From contig CAJUKN010000004.1 of assembly GCA_910587485.1 (NCBI GenBank), positions 62,001 through 126,000 on the forward strand: a DNA stretch of 64,000 bases. The letters are read 5' to 3'. The notes under the pieces were generated by a model. The model searched no databases, was not told the origin of the DNA, and saw only the letters and a list, made by a program, of their open reading frames with translations. A program made the translations under genes and the position numbers. This document shows, one piece after another, positions 45,449-53,928 of this stretch (its first letter is position 1; every line of letters begins with the position of its first letter). The stretch is from an uncultured Lachnospira sp. (GTDB taxonomy: Bacteria > Bacillota > Clostridia > Lachnospirales > Lachnospiraceae).

Positions 45449-46258
45449 TTACATCAATGTATTTATCAAATAAATTGCCCAATATACAGCAGGAGCAGTA
45501 AATATCACACTGTCAAATCGGTCTAATATACCTCCATGTCCCGGTATCAAATTCCCATAATCTTTAATATTATAACTGCGCTTTATTGCGGATGCCCCCA
45601 AGTCACCTATAATTGACAAAATGGCTCCAATAAAACTTGCAATTCCAAATGTATATACTGGGTGAACAAAAACTTGTGTCATTTTTGAACTGACAAGATA
45701 GCCATATACAAACCCTACTATTGTTGCCGTCAAAACACCACCAACAGCACCTTCCCAAGTCTTTTTAGGCGATAATTTCACCACCATCTTATGTTTTCCA
45801 AATAAGACACCTGTAAAATAAGCAAAGGTATCATTGACCCATGAGGTAACAAATACCAACCATATCACATAAATACCATCATTAAGCATTCTTATCTTAT
45901 ATACATATGAAATCATAAAAGAAACATAGATAACCCCCACAAACGCTGTCATCATTTGGCTTACACTGTACTTTGGAAAAGTTATGACATAAGCTGTCAT
46001 AATGGCTATAAAAGAAATGACAACAATAAAAATCTCCAACTGTTCAATTTCTAATTTTATACATATATAATATATAATAGTAGCAACATATCCTAAAAAT
46101 CCCATAATATTATTGTGAATATCAACTACTTTATATAATTCATACAAACCTATCAATGCAATGCCGAAACATAGTAAATACAGATACCAATCCCCTAATA
46201 TAAGGGCTGAAACCATAATTACTGCAAGCACTGCACCGCTTATCACTCTGGTTTTCAC
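45449..46258 (-). CDS. cdsA: Phosphatidate cytidylyltransferase
   Basis: A 269-residue integral membrane enzyme making CDP-diacylglycerol from phosphatidate and CTP. The family signature is complete near the C-terminus: GDLGASAIKRSYNIKDYG, IPGHGGILDRFDS. About eight helices are seen; KLSPKKTWEGAVGG precedes the signature. Start is GTG 46258 after AAGGAGG; it follows uppS after 16 bases. There is a 139-base gap to dxr with no clear terminator. Confidence 0.95.
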   Translation of the reverse strand: MKTRVISGAVLAVIMVSALILGDWYLYLLCFGIALIGLYELYKVVDIHNNIMGFLGYVATIIYYICIKLEIEQLEIFIVVISFIAIMTAYVITFPKYSVSQMMTAFVGVIYVSFMISYVYKIRMLNDGIYVIWLVFVTSWVNDTFAYFTGVLFGKHKMVVKLSPKKTWEGAVGGVLTATIVGFVYGYLVSSKMTQVFVHPVYTFGIASFIGAILSIIGDLGASAIKRSYNIKDYGNLIPGHGGILDRFDSVIFTAPAVYWAIYLINTLM

Positions 46259-46274
46259 TTATTTTATTTCCTCC

Positions 46275-47000
46275 TTATACGCCGCCAAATCTGCGTTCTC
46301 TTTTGTTATATTTTTCAAACGCTTTTATTAATTCTTCTTCATTAAAATCTGGCCACAAAGTATCTGTAAAATAAAACTCCGTATATGCAAGTTGCCAAGG
46401 CAGATAGTTTGACAAACGTTCCTCGCCACTTGTTCTAATAAGCAAATCAGGGTCTGGAAGTTCACAGGTGTCAAGATTTGCACTTATAGTCTGCTCTGTG
46501 ATATTGGAAGCCAACAATGTTCCTTCTTCTATCTGATTTGCAATTCTTTTAACAGCTCTAGTTATCTCATCTCTTCCACCATAATTAATTGCAATCGTAA
46601 AATTTAAACCTGTATTATTCTTTGTTGTCTCTTCCAAAACACAAATACTTTCAATAATATCTTTGCTTAGTCCTTCTCTTTTACCGATAACTCTACATTT
46701 TACGTTATTTTTCATAGATTTTTTAACACAATCTTTTAAGTATAATCTTAATATACTCATCAATATTGAAACTTCTTCTTCTGACCGTTTCCAATTTTCT
46801 GTTGAAAAAGCATATACGGTAAAATATTTTACACCATATTTATCCACAATATAAAGCATATCTTCAACAACTTGACTTCCTATCTTATGCCCATAGGTTC
46901 TTGGCATATGACGCTTTTTTGCCCAACGCCCATTACCGTCCAAAATAACAGCAATATGAGCTGGAATATTCAAATCTAATTTTTCATTATAATAATCCAT
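46275..47000 (-). CDS. uppS: Undecaprenyl diphosphate synthase (isoprenyl transferase)
   Basis: A cis-prenyltransferase that builds the C55 carrier used for peptidoglycan and for the polysaccharide made upstream. HIAVILDGNGRWAKKRHMPR holds the catalytic Asp and pyrophosphate site; YAFSTENWKR and DLLIRTSGEERLSNYLPWQ complete the motifs. 241 residues is normal. An AGGC site precedes ATG 47000. Confidence 0.96.
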   Translation of the reverse strand: MDYYNEKLDLNIPAHIAVILDGNGRWAKKRHMPRTYGHKIGSQVVEDMLYIVDKYGVKYFTVYAFSTENWKRSEEEVSILMSILRLYLKDCVKKSMKNNVKCRVIGKREGLSKDIIESICVLEETTKNNTGLNFTIAINYGGRDEITRAVKRIANQIEEGTLLASNITEQTISANLDTCELPDPDLLIRTSGEERLSNYLPWQLAYTEFYFTDTLWPDFNEEELIKAFEKYNKRERRFGGV

Positions 47001-47013
47001 ATTTAGCCTCCAT

Positions 47014-47062
47014 GCTGTGACTAATTTTTAGGAGCAGCTAATAGCTCAAGTTTTGTCACAGC
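47014..47062 (-). other. Nested inverted repeat upstream of uppS
   Basis: GCTGTGAC/GTCACAGC (8 bp) encloses a GAGC/GCTC stem. It lies 14 bases before the uppS start on the transcript side; it could be a leader structure. No T run follows. Confidence 0.4.
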
Positions 47063-47123
47063 ACAAAATCTGTGAATTGAAAATTTTAATTTTCAATCTT
47101 ATTCCTTATTTTTTATCACAAAA

Positions 47124-47164
47124 TCCGTAGAATATGGCAACTAATCACACCAGAATTCTACGGA
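47124..47164 (-). terminator. Terminator-like hairpin after frr
   Basis: TCCGTAGAAT/ATTCTACGGA, 10 bp, followed by TTTT on the minus strand, eight bases after the frr stop. Confidence 0.65.
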
Positions 47165-47172
47165 CTTTTACT

Positions 47173-47724
47173 TTAAACTGTCATTATTTCCTTAGTCTTA
47201 TCCTCAATTGCTTTATCAATTATAGCTACATATTTATCTGTAAGCTTTTGAATCTCGTCTTCAATATTCTTTAGCTCATCTTCTGAAATCTCAGAGGCTT
47301 TATTCTGCTTTTTAAAGTCATCATTTGCATCACGCCTGATGTTACGAATGGCAACCTTTGCATTGTCCCCTTTTTTCTTAACATCTTTTGATAACTCTTT
47401 ACGTCTGTCCTCTGTCAATTCAGGAAATACCAATCGAATAATTTTACCATCATTATTTGGTGTGATTCCTAAATCAGATAATAAAATAGCCTTTTCAATC
47501 TCTTTTATAAGATTACTCTCCCAAGGTTGAATTTGAATCATTCTTGCCTCTGGAACAGAGATATTGGCAACCTGCTGCAATGGAGTAGGCGCCCCATAAT
47601 AATCAACCCTAATTTTATCTAAAATATGAGGGTTTGCTCTTCCTGCTCTAATAGATGTATATTCATCTTCAAGTGCTGCTACTGATTTTTTCATTTTCTC
47701 TTCGTATTCTTTTATTTCGCTCAT
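47173..47724 (-). CDS. frr: Ribosome recycling factor
   Basis: Splits the post-termination ribosome together with EF-G. EYTSIRAGRANPHILDKIRV is the conserved N-terminal stretch, LIKEIEKAILLSDLGITPNN the middle, and LTEDRRKELSKDVKKKGDNA the C-terminal helix. 183 residues is normal. It follows pyrH after about 150 bases, the standard neighbour order. Confidence 0.97.
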   Translation of the reverse strand: MSEIKEYEEKMKKSVAALEDEYTSIRAGRANPHILDKIRVDYYGAPTPLQQVANISVPEARMIQIQPWESNLIKEIEKAILLSDLGITPNNDGKIIRLVFPELTEDRRKELSKDVKKKGDNAKVAIRNIRRDANDDFKKQNKASEISEDELKNIEDEIQKLTDKYVAIIDKAIEDKTKEIMTV

Positions 47725-47872
47725 TTATACTCTCTGCTAAAAACATATGTTTACACTATAAAATATATGTTTGATGATTGAAAACAATCTTTTGATTGCC
47801 TGTCATCGAAATAGCTTTTCCTTTCCTAATTTTTTTATTTTAAATTTAATTATTATTTTGTAATTTTATACT

Positions 47873-48580
47873 CTAAACGGTAACAATTGTGCCATTAAAT
47901 TGACCTGTCATTGCATTTAATATACTATTTTTTTCTTCAAGACCAAATATCATAAGAGGCATCCTATTTTCCATACACATAACAGAAGCGGTCATATCAA
48001 TCACGCCAAGTTTTTTATCAACAACTTCCTGAATGGAAAGTCTTTTATATTTCTTTGCATTTGGATTTTTCTTAGGGTCACTATCATACACACCATCAAT
48101 TGCTTTTGCCAAAAAAATAGCATCCGCATCCAGTTCAATTGCACGCAAAACAATTCCTGTATCTGTAGAAAAATATGGATGTCCTGTGCCTCCTGCAAAA
48201 AATACAACAACACCTTTAGAAAAGTATCTATTTGCTTTGTCTTTAGAAAATCGCTTTGTCATCGTCCCACATTCAAAAGGCGTGAGAATTTCAGTCTTAA
48301 TTCCATATGAACGGAATAACTCGGATACATATATACAGTTCATCACCGTGGCAAGCATACCTATCTGGTCTGCCTTTGTACGGTCTATATTATCATTTGA
48401 CCTTCCTCTCCAATAATTACCGCCACCAATAACAATGCCAACATCAAGCCCTTTGTCAACAATCTGCTTTACTTGTCTTGCTATATCAATAATGCGTTCA
48501 TCGTCATAACCTGAATGGTTGGTACCCGCAAGAGCCTCACCACTCAATTTAAGAAGTACTCTTTTTAACAGCTCCATCAT
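47873..48580 (-). CDS. pyrH: UMP kinase
   Basis: Phosphorylates UMP to UDP; a hexamer of the amino-acid-kinase fold. RVLLKLSGEALAG, VIGGGNYWRG, and ATVMNCIYVSE are conserved; FFAGGTGHPYFSTDTGIVLRA and DGVYDSDPKKNPNAKKY complete the pattern. The start is either ATG 48580 or the next codon, both after AAAGG. Confidence 0.97.
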   Translation of the reverse strand: MMELLKRVLLKLSGEALAGTNHSGYDDERIIDIARQVKQIVDKGLDVGIVIGGGNYWRGRSNDNIDRTKADQIGMLATVMNCIYVSELFRSYGIKTEILTPFECGTMTKRFSKDKANRYFSKGVVVFFAGGTGHPYFSTDTGIVLRAIELDADAIFLAKAIDGVYDSDPKKNPNAKKYKRLSIQEVVDKKLGVIDMTASVMCMENRMPLMIFGLEEKNSILNAMTGQFNGTIVTV

Positions 48581-48656
48581 TTTGACCTTTCTACAATGAT
48601 TTATTTTTTGTATAAAATCTTATTCTTACGAATCTATAAGTTTAATAAGTTTTTAC

Positions 48657-49466
48657 TCACTTATTTTTTTCTATAAAATCCTCAAATATATCCGTTGGTT
48701 TAAAATCAGCATAACACTGTGAACAACAACCATGAATCGTTGCACCATTATTTACTTGTACGGATTCAGACTTAATATTGCCAAGCACCACCGCTGTTGA
48801 GTCAATAATAACAGGTCCATGTACATCGACATCACCTTTGACTGCCCCTGCTATCACAGCAGAGGTGGCAGAAATATTGCCGACAATAATTGTTTTATGT
48901 CCAATTTTAATAGGTCCTGTACTTTCTATATTTCCTTGAATATGTGCATTTTCTGCAAACATTTCTTTTGTTTTGACATCACCTATTAATTTTCCACTTA
49001 TAGTCAACTTTCCCATACAAGTAACATTTCCAGCAACAGAGCCATGCAATTCAATAGAACCTTGTGAATTTAATTCACCTTTAATGGACAATTCTTTTGC
49101 AATAATAGAAACATTTTCTTGTGGTAAAAAATTGTTTTCTATATTTTCATCATTGTCAAACAATACCGATTGTTCTGTAAATTCTGGTTCTTCTTTTGAT
49201 GGATTAGAAATAAATGAATCATCCATTAATAAATTATCCATTTTTATATTATCATTTGAATTAAAATTATTTGAATACTCTTTATCTAAAGATAACTCTG
49301 CTTCTTTTGCAAGACTGGCAGCCAATTTAGCAAGCTCTGGCTCCGTAGAAGACTCACCAACATGTTCTGAATCCAGCGTATTAAACATATTGTTTTCATT
49401 ACTATTTTTATCCAAATCACTGGCAGTCTCATTCAAATTATCCTTCAAATCTCTAAAAAAACCCAT
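48657..49466 (-). CDS. Bactofilin family cytoskeletal protein
   Basis: A polymer-forming bactofilin. After an acidic, low-complexity N-terminal part (to about residue 120) comes the DUF583 beta-helix: IKGELNSQGSIELHGSVAGN, LTISGKLIGDVKTKEMF and repeats of the GNI/GDV type to KSESVQVNNGATIHGCCSQC. ATG 49466 (MGFFRDLKDN) follows AAAGGAGGG; the longer ORF would overlap deoB. The N-terminal half is longer than in many bactofilins. It could recruit cell-wall or flagellar factors; no partner is obvious. Confidence 0.88.
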   Translation of the reverse strand: MGFFRDLKDNLNETASDLDKNSNENNMFNTLDSEHVGESSTEPELAKLAASLAKEAELSLDKEYSNNFNSNDNIKMDNLLMDDSFISNPSKEEPEFTEQSVLFDNDENIENNFLPQENVSIIAKELSIKGELNSQGSIELHGSVAGNVTCMGKLTISGKLIGDVKTKEMFAENAHIQGNIESTGPIKIGHKTIIVGNISATSAVIAGAVKGDVDVHGPVIIDSTAVVLGNIKSESVQVNNGATIHGCCSQCYADFKPTDIFEDFIEKNK

Positions 49467-49510
49467 CAAACCCTCCTTTGCAGATAACAAACTGTGGCTA
49501 TTATAGCATA

Positions 49511-50707
49511 TTAGTAAAAACAATTCAACAGTGAAGTACCAATTGTTCCCTCTGGCATTTTGACCCCAAAATTATCCGCTATTGTGGCTCCAATAACAGC
49601 AAAGGTATCCGCTTCCCCCAAATCTTTTCCAGATGTCATTGATTTAGAATAAGCAAGCATTGGGACCTTCTCTCTTGTATGGTCTGTTCCTTTATAAGTT
49701 GGGTCGTTGCCATGGTCTGCTGTGATTATCAAAAGGTCTTTTTCTCCAATAAGCGGCAGTAGTTCCCCTAATTTTACATCAAATTGCTCCAGTTCATCAC
49801 CATATCCAACTGCATTTCTTCGATGTCCCCACAAGGCATCAAAATCCACAAGATTCACAAAACAAAGTCCATTAAAATCTGTATTTGCTATCTGAATGGT
49901 CTGCTCCATTCCATGTACAGAACTTTTTGATTTATTGGTTTGTGTAATGCCCTCACCATCAAATATATCACTAATTTTCCCGACAGAAATAACATCATAA
50001 CCTTCTTCTTTCAGTGCGTTTAACACGGTTTTTCCAAATGGCTTTAAGGCGTAATCATGTCGGTTTGATGTTCTTACAAAGGAGCCTTTCTTTTTCCCTA
50101 CATAAGGTCTTGCAATCACTCTTCCTACTTTCCATTTGTCCTGCATAGTAAGCTCTCTTGCAATTTCACAGTAATGATACAAGGTTTCTAGCCCCATTGT
50201 CTCCTCATTGCCACATATCTGTAAAACAGAATCAGCCGATGTATATACAATTAATTCTCCATAATTAATTTCTCGTTCACCAAGTTCGTCTAATATTTGT
50301 GTTCCGCTTGCACTTTTATTTCCGATAATTTTTCTGCCTGTTCTTTTTTCTAACTGCTGAATCAACTCATGTGGAAAACCATGTTCTGTAAAGGTTATAA
50401 ATGGCTTTGTAACATACAACCCCATCATTTCCCAATGACCTGTCATCGTATCTTTTCCCCTGCTTCGCTCGGATAATTTCATATAACAGCCAAGTGGATT
50501 GTCTTGATGTCCAATTTGTTTTAAATCCGTCAAATTACTTATGCCTAACTTTGTTAAATTAGGAATATTAAATGTTTCTCTGCTTTCTGAAATATGTTGT
50601 AATGTATTGACTCCAATATCCCCATATTCACTTGAATCAGGCATTTCTCCAATTCCTAATGAATCAATCACAAGGACAAAAATTCTTTTATATTTTTTAC
50701 CTTCCAT
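49511..50707 (-). CDS. deoB: Phosphopentomutase
   Basis: Interconverts ribose 1- and 5-phosphate (and deoxy forms) in nucleoside salvage; alkaline-phosphatase superfamily, two Mn ions. FVLVIDSLGIGEMPDSSEYG, ANTLQHI-type VNTLQHISES, and TADHGNDPTYKGTDHTREKV hold the metal ligands. 398 residues is normal. GGGGGA precedes ATG 50707. Confidence 0.96.
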   Translation of the reverse strand: MEGKKYKRIFVLVIDSLGIGEMPDSSEYGDIGVNTLQHISESRETFNIPNLTKLGISNLTDLKQIGHQDNPLGCYMKLSERSRGKDTMTGHWEMMGLYVTKPFITFTEHGFPHELIQQLEKRTGRKIIGNKSASGTQILDELGEREINYGELIVYTSADSVLQICGNEETMGLETLYHYCEIARELTMQDKWKVGRVIARPYVGKKKGSFVRTSNRHDYALKPFGKTVLNALKEEGYDVISVGKISDIFDGEGITQTNKSKSSVHGMEQTIQIANTDFNGLCFVNLVDFDALWGHRRNAVGYGDELEQFDVKLGELLPLIGEKDLLIITADHGNDPTYKGTDHTREKVPMLAYSKSMTSGKDLGEADTFAVIGATIADNFGVKMPEGTIGTSLLNCFY

Positions 50708-50770
50708 AAAAATCCCCCATTTTATTTGATATTATAAATTTATATTCTATTATCATTTATACTCTAATTC

Positions 50771-50790
50771 TTTCCTGACGAGGTTAAAAT
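50771..50790 (+). repeat. Copy 3 of the CCTGAYGAGGTTAAAA motif
   Basis: TTTCCTGACGAGGTTAAAAT in the deoB 5' untranslated region; the tail only, with no hairpin before it. It is antisense to deoB. Confidence 0.4.
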
Positions 50791-50802
50791 ACAATTAATT
50801 AT

Positions 50803-50831
50803 ATTATACCTCTTGTTTTAATACTATACAA
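50803..50831 (-). promoter_or_regulatory. Candidate promoter of deoB
   Basis: TTGTAT, 17 bases, TATAAT on the minus strand, about 95 bases before the deoB start. Confidence 0.6.
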
Positions 50832-51003
50832 CTTCTATTTCTAGTAAATCAATTTATTTTTCTTTCTTATTTACAATTTATTTAAAAAATATGCAAACTT
50901 TCAGTAGTCTGTTGGAAAAAAGCCTTTTCTCAAACTCATCCCTAAACCCTAAGAAAATGATAACTATTTATGTCATATTACGAACCTCTAAAATCTATAG
51001 CAA

Positions 51004-51043
51004 AAACAGATTGCGACAATTTTTCATTGTATCCAATCTGTTT
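51004..51043 (-). terminator. Hairpin, possible terminator, in the deoB-tsf island
   Basis: AAACAGATTG/CAATCTGTTT (10 bp) with an inner ACAAT/ATTGT stem, followed by TTTTTG on the minus strand. The stretch 50832-51230 holds no ORF I can support. Confidence 0.5.
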
Positions 51044-51230
51044 GTATTGCAGCAATAGAAAAATTAAAATATCTGTAAAACTAATCTTAAACAAATCTCT
51101 ATGCAAAAAGTGATAAATATTATATATCTACCTAATAAATTAAAAAGACAAAATATTCTATATTAATAAAAACCTAAAATAAACACTATTGGCTAAAAAA
51201 TTTGATTAAAGAATACACTTATAAAAAATA

Positions 51231-51251
51231 GGAGTACTCTTAATGTACTCC
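51231..51251 (-). terminator. Terminator after the 56-residue ORF
   Basis: GGAGTAC/GTACTCC with a seven-base loop, followed by TATTTTTTAT on the minus strand, about 90 bases after the small ORF stop. Confidence 0.75.
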
Positions 51252-51340
51252 ATTTATACGACAAATGCTTTTAATTTAAAATGAACCATCAATAACTTTA
51301 TTTCCAGCTAAAATAAATAACTCTTCCAATATCTTAATTT

Positions 51341-51511
51341 CTATTGCTCATACTCTTTATAATCTTTAATATCTGAAACGGATACTATTTGTAAATCATC
51401 TTTCTCCAATAAAGATAAAACACCATACAAACTTTTAACCTCTTCCTCTGTTTTTGTTCTATAATAATAAGAGCTTATTCTACCTCTTATTGTTATAATT
51501 AAGCAACTCAT
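51341..51511 (-). CDS. Small hypothetical protein, 56 residues
   Basis: An ATG at 51511 with AGGAGA eight to nine bases upstream opens 56 codons on the minus strand, starting MSCLIITIRGRISSYYYRTK and ending in an acidic YKEYEQ. The middle (EEEVKSLYGVLSLLEKDDLQ) looks helical. The start overlaps the stop of an upstream open stretch (ATGA), and a good terminator follows, so it looks like the last gene of a former operon. I recognise no family. Confidence 0.55.
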   Translation of the reverse strand: MSCLIITIRGRISSYYYRTKTEEEVKSLYGVLSLLEKDDLQIVSVSDIKDYKEYEQ

Positions 51512-51594
51512 ATATAATTATCTCCTAATATATTATTAAACCAATTACATGTACAAGCAATATCTAATTCCCTTTTAAAATCATCATTTTCCTT
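51508..51594 (-). pseudogene. 3' remnant of an unknown gene overlapping the small ORF
   Basis: An open stretch of about 28 codons with no start ends KRELDIACTCNWFNNILGDN plus two residues, and its TGA overlaps the ATG of the 56-residue ORF by the usual ATGA arrangement. It looks like the surviving C-terminus of the first gene of that operon. Inference only. Confidence 0.35.
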
Positions 51595-51643
51595 TCAAAA
51601 AGCACAACAATTTAACATTTGTTATACTATGAAAATCATAAAT

Positions 51644-51715
51644 TTACAATATGATATAAGTCGTTATTCTTTTATTACCATCCGCTATCACATTATTTTT
51701 AATATAATTGCTATA
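51644..51715 (-). pseudogene. Fragment of a Fic/Doc-type (RhuM-like) protein
   Basis: Between two stops the minus strand reads YSNYIKNNVIADGNKRITTY followed by IIL and stop. IADGNKRI with the KN-x-x-x spacing before it matches the Fic core (H-x-F-x-D-G-N-K-R region) as seen in RhuM- and Doc-like proteins. Only about 23 codons survive, and the catalytic His position is Asn here. Frames around it are closed, so this is a decayed gene piece. The rest of 51595-51886 shows no other support for coding. Confidence 0.45.
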
Positions 51716-51886
51716 TCAGCTTTGTAAGCCAATCTAACTACCTTTAGAAATTTTTAATTTGCTTTTGTTATTGAAACCATTGTACTTGTATCAATTGTTA
51801 TTGAAAACTTTTTATATTTTTATACTATATATTGTGTGCGAATTATAATACACATTTAACCTATTCAAATTAATTCATAAAACAAA

Positions 51887-52570
51887 TTAATTTATCCATT
51901 CAGAAGATACTTGCTTAATTATTTTTAACAACTCGTTTCGTGCCTCTGGTGTATCTTTCCATCCACTTTCAAGAACAGCTAAATCTGCCAATAAACGATA
52001 TGTTATTGACCAATTTTTTAAATCATGCCAACTATTCAATACTATCTGATAAAAATTAATATACCTTATAAATTGGGGTTCTTCTCTTGCTTCTTTAAGC
52101 AATTCTCGAGCCCACTTTGCCTCATTTTCATATTCAATCTTTTTGTCAGGATTTTTTTTAGCTAAGTCTTCTAATCTTAAACAAATAGAATCTAATTGTG
52201 TGCAGAAATGAGGTAATTTATTTTCATTGCCATTTGGTTTAGTTCGGCATAAACTTTCTTGAGTTTTAGCAAATTTCACTATTGGCAAAAGATTATCATG
52301 CACTGCTTCCCAATTTATTCCAGCAGCATTTGACGAGAATATTGCCTCTAAAGTTTTTCCTATTCCACCATCTTCAGCATATAAACAATTTTCTATCCAA
52401 TATCGAGCACTTATTTCTTCTGGAAGGAAAGAATTTAATAATCGATTCTCAATAATTGCAGATTCCGAACGATTTTCAACAATTGCTTCATCTTTAACTA
52501 ACTTGTCTACTAAATACAACTTTGTAAAACTTATTAATTTTTTTTCTATGTTAGATTTTATTCTTGACAT
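51887..52570 (-). CDS. Hypothetical protein with ribbon-helix-helix-like N-terminus
   Basis: A 227-residue soluble protein I do not recognise. Residues about 12-48 fit the ribbon-helix-helix layout: strand LISFTKL, helix LVDKLVKDEAIVEN, turn RSES and helix AIIENRLLNSFLP, similar to Arc/CopG-type repressors. The remaining ~180 residues are helical and end around NSWHDLKNWSITYRLLADLA; no enzyme motif is seen. It starts ATG 52570 after AAAGGAGGG, with its own promoter and three 21-bp direct repeats in the leader, which suggests it controls itself. It stands alone between decayed genes and the tsf terminator. Confidence 0.7.
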   Translation of the reverse strand: MSRIKSNIEKKLISFTKLYLVDKLVKDEAIVENRSESAIIENRLLNSFLPEEISARYWIENCLYAEDGGIGKTLEAIFSSNAAGINWEAVHDNLLPIVKFAKTQESLCRTKPNGNENKLPHFCTQLDSICLRLEDLAKKNPDKKIEYENEAKWARELLKEAREEPQFIRYINFYQIVLNSWHDLKNWSITYRLLADLAVLESGWKDTPEARNELLKIIKQVSSEWIN

Positions 52571-52587
52571 ATGAACCCTCCTTTTAT

Positions 52588-52650
52588 GATATCTTTTTAA
52601 TCTACTTAGATATCTTTATAATCTGATTAGATATCTTTATAATCCTTATT
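52588..52650 (-). repeat. Three 21-bp direct repeats (iteron-like operator)
   Basis: GATATC recurs at 52588, 52609 and 52630, an exact 21-base period, within units of the type GATTATAAAGATATCTAATCA. They lie between the -10 box and the ribosome binding site of the 227-residue gene. Confidence 0.8.
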
Positions 52651-52675
52651 ATATCATACTTTTCTTATTAGTCAA
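52648..52675 (-). promoter_or_regulatory. Promoter of the ribbon-helix-helix-like gene
   Basis: TTGACT, 16 bases, TATAAT on the minus strand, immediately upstream of the 21-bp repeats. The region 52676-52818 between it and the tsf terminator has no gene; a TTATGTTAAGC string at about 52711 also occurs at 4650. Confidence 0.7.
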
Positions 52676-52818
52676 GAGTAATTTATAAATTTAAACACCA
52701 AGCAAACTTTATGTTAAGCAGTTGAGACAACCTTCCTGTCCAATTAGTATCCCAAAATAATACACTTTTTGATACAAATGGCAAACTACATCATGTCTAA
52801 TTTCCCTTCCAAAACACA

Positions 52819-52854
52819 AAAACCCCTTAATTTCATAACGAAATTAAGGGGTTT
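52819..52854 (-). terminator. Terminator of the rpsB-tsf operon
   Basis: A perfect stem AAACCCCTTAATTTC / GAAATTAAGGGGTTT followed by TT on the minus strand, about 60 bases after tsf. Confidence 0.9.
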
Positions 52855-52911
52855 ATAAACTTAAATATTCAATTAAATGATTAATTGTGTTTCTTCCATC
52901 TGTTTTGCAAA

Positions 52912-53838
52912 TTATCCTAACTGAGCTGCTACTTCTGCTGCAAAATCTTCATTTTTCTTTTCCAAGCCTTCTCCATTTTCAAAACGAGCAAAGCCCTTAA
53001 TTGTAATATTTGCACCATTTTCTTTAGCAACCTGTGCAATATAGTTTGCAACCGACTGCTTGCCATCTTCTGATTTTACATATATCTGGTCAAGAAGACA
53101 AATTTCTTTTAACTCTTTATTCACTCGACCTTTAACCATACCTGCAATAATCTTGTCATCGGCATCTGGCTTCTCATTTTTAGCTGCTGCTGTAAGAATT
53201 TCTGTTTCTTTTTCAATAAAGTCATCATCAACTTCATCTCTGCTTGTATACATTGGCTTAAGTGCTGCTGCCTGCATAGCAACATTCTTTGCCATGTCTT
53301 CAATTGCAGGATTGACTACATCAGTCTCAACTTGAACAAGAACACCAATCTTGCCACCCATATGAACATAAGAAGAAACAAATCCATTTTCTGCTTCCAT
53401 CTTTGCAAATCTTCTGATTTTAAGATTTTCACCAATAATAGCTATCTGACTTGCCAACTCATCAGCAACCGTCTTTGTTTCGTCCTTACTCCACTTTTCT
53501 GCAAGAAGCTCATCAACATCTTTTGCATCAGTACTAAGAACCTGTGCAACAACTGCATCAACATATGCGTTGAAATCTGCATTTTTTGCAACGAAATCCG
53601 TCTCTGAATTTACTTCAACCATTGCTGCTTTTTTACCTTCTACTAATACCTTTACAATACCTTCTGCTGCAATTCTAGATGCTTTCTTAGCTGCTTTTGC
53701 TATTCCGTTCTCTCTAAGAAACTCTAGTGCTTTATCCATATCGCCGTCTGTTGCTGCAAGAGCTTTCTTGCAGTCCATCATACCAGCGCCTGTCATCTCT
53801 CTTAACTCTTTTACCATTGCCGCTGTAACTGCTGCCAT
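52912..53838 (-). CDS. tsf: Elongation factor Ts
   Basis: Nucleotide exchange factor of EF-Tu. VKELREMTGAGMMDCKKAL is the N-terminal domain signature, and VEVNSETDFVAKNADF the core signature. 308 residues is normal. It follows rpsB after 90 bases; that spacer carries two near-identical GGGTGAAAA strings. The terminator after it ends the operon. Confidence 0.97.
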   Translation of the reverse strand: MAAVTAAMVKELREMTGAGMMDCKKALAATDGDMDKALEFLRENGIAKAAKKASRIAAEGIVKVLVEGKKAAMVEVNSETDFVAKNADFNAYVDAVVAQVLSTDAKDVDELLAEKWSKDETKTVADELASQIAIIGENLKIRRFAKMEAENGFVSSYVHMGGKIGVLVQVETDVVNPAIEDMAKNVAMQAAALKPMYTSRDEVDDDFIEKETEILTAAAKNEKPDADDKIIAGMVKGRVNKELKEICLLDQIYVKSEDGKQSVANYIAQVAKENGANITIKGFARFENGEGLEKKNEDFAAEVAAQLG

Positions 53839-53928
53839 TGTATTATACCCTTCTTTCCTAGATTTTTTTCACCCTCATTTGGGTTATCTTTTCACCCTTT
53901 TGGGGATATTGATTCTAATTTTTTACTA

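Noticed and set aside
48973..49506. 177-codon plus-strand ORF opposite the bactofilin gene
   Set aside because: It is the antisense of an acidic, serine-rich coding region; no ribosome site and no recognisable protein.
52719..52830. Open stretch of about 35 codons before the ribbon-helix-helix-like gene promoter
   Set aside because: No start codon with a ribosome site, overlaps the tsf terminator, and composition does not look coding.
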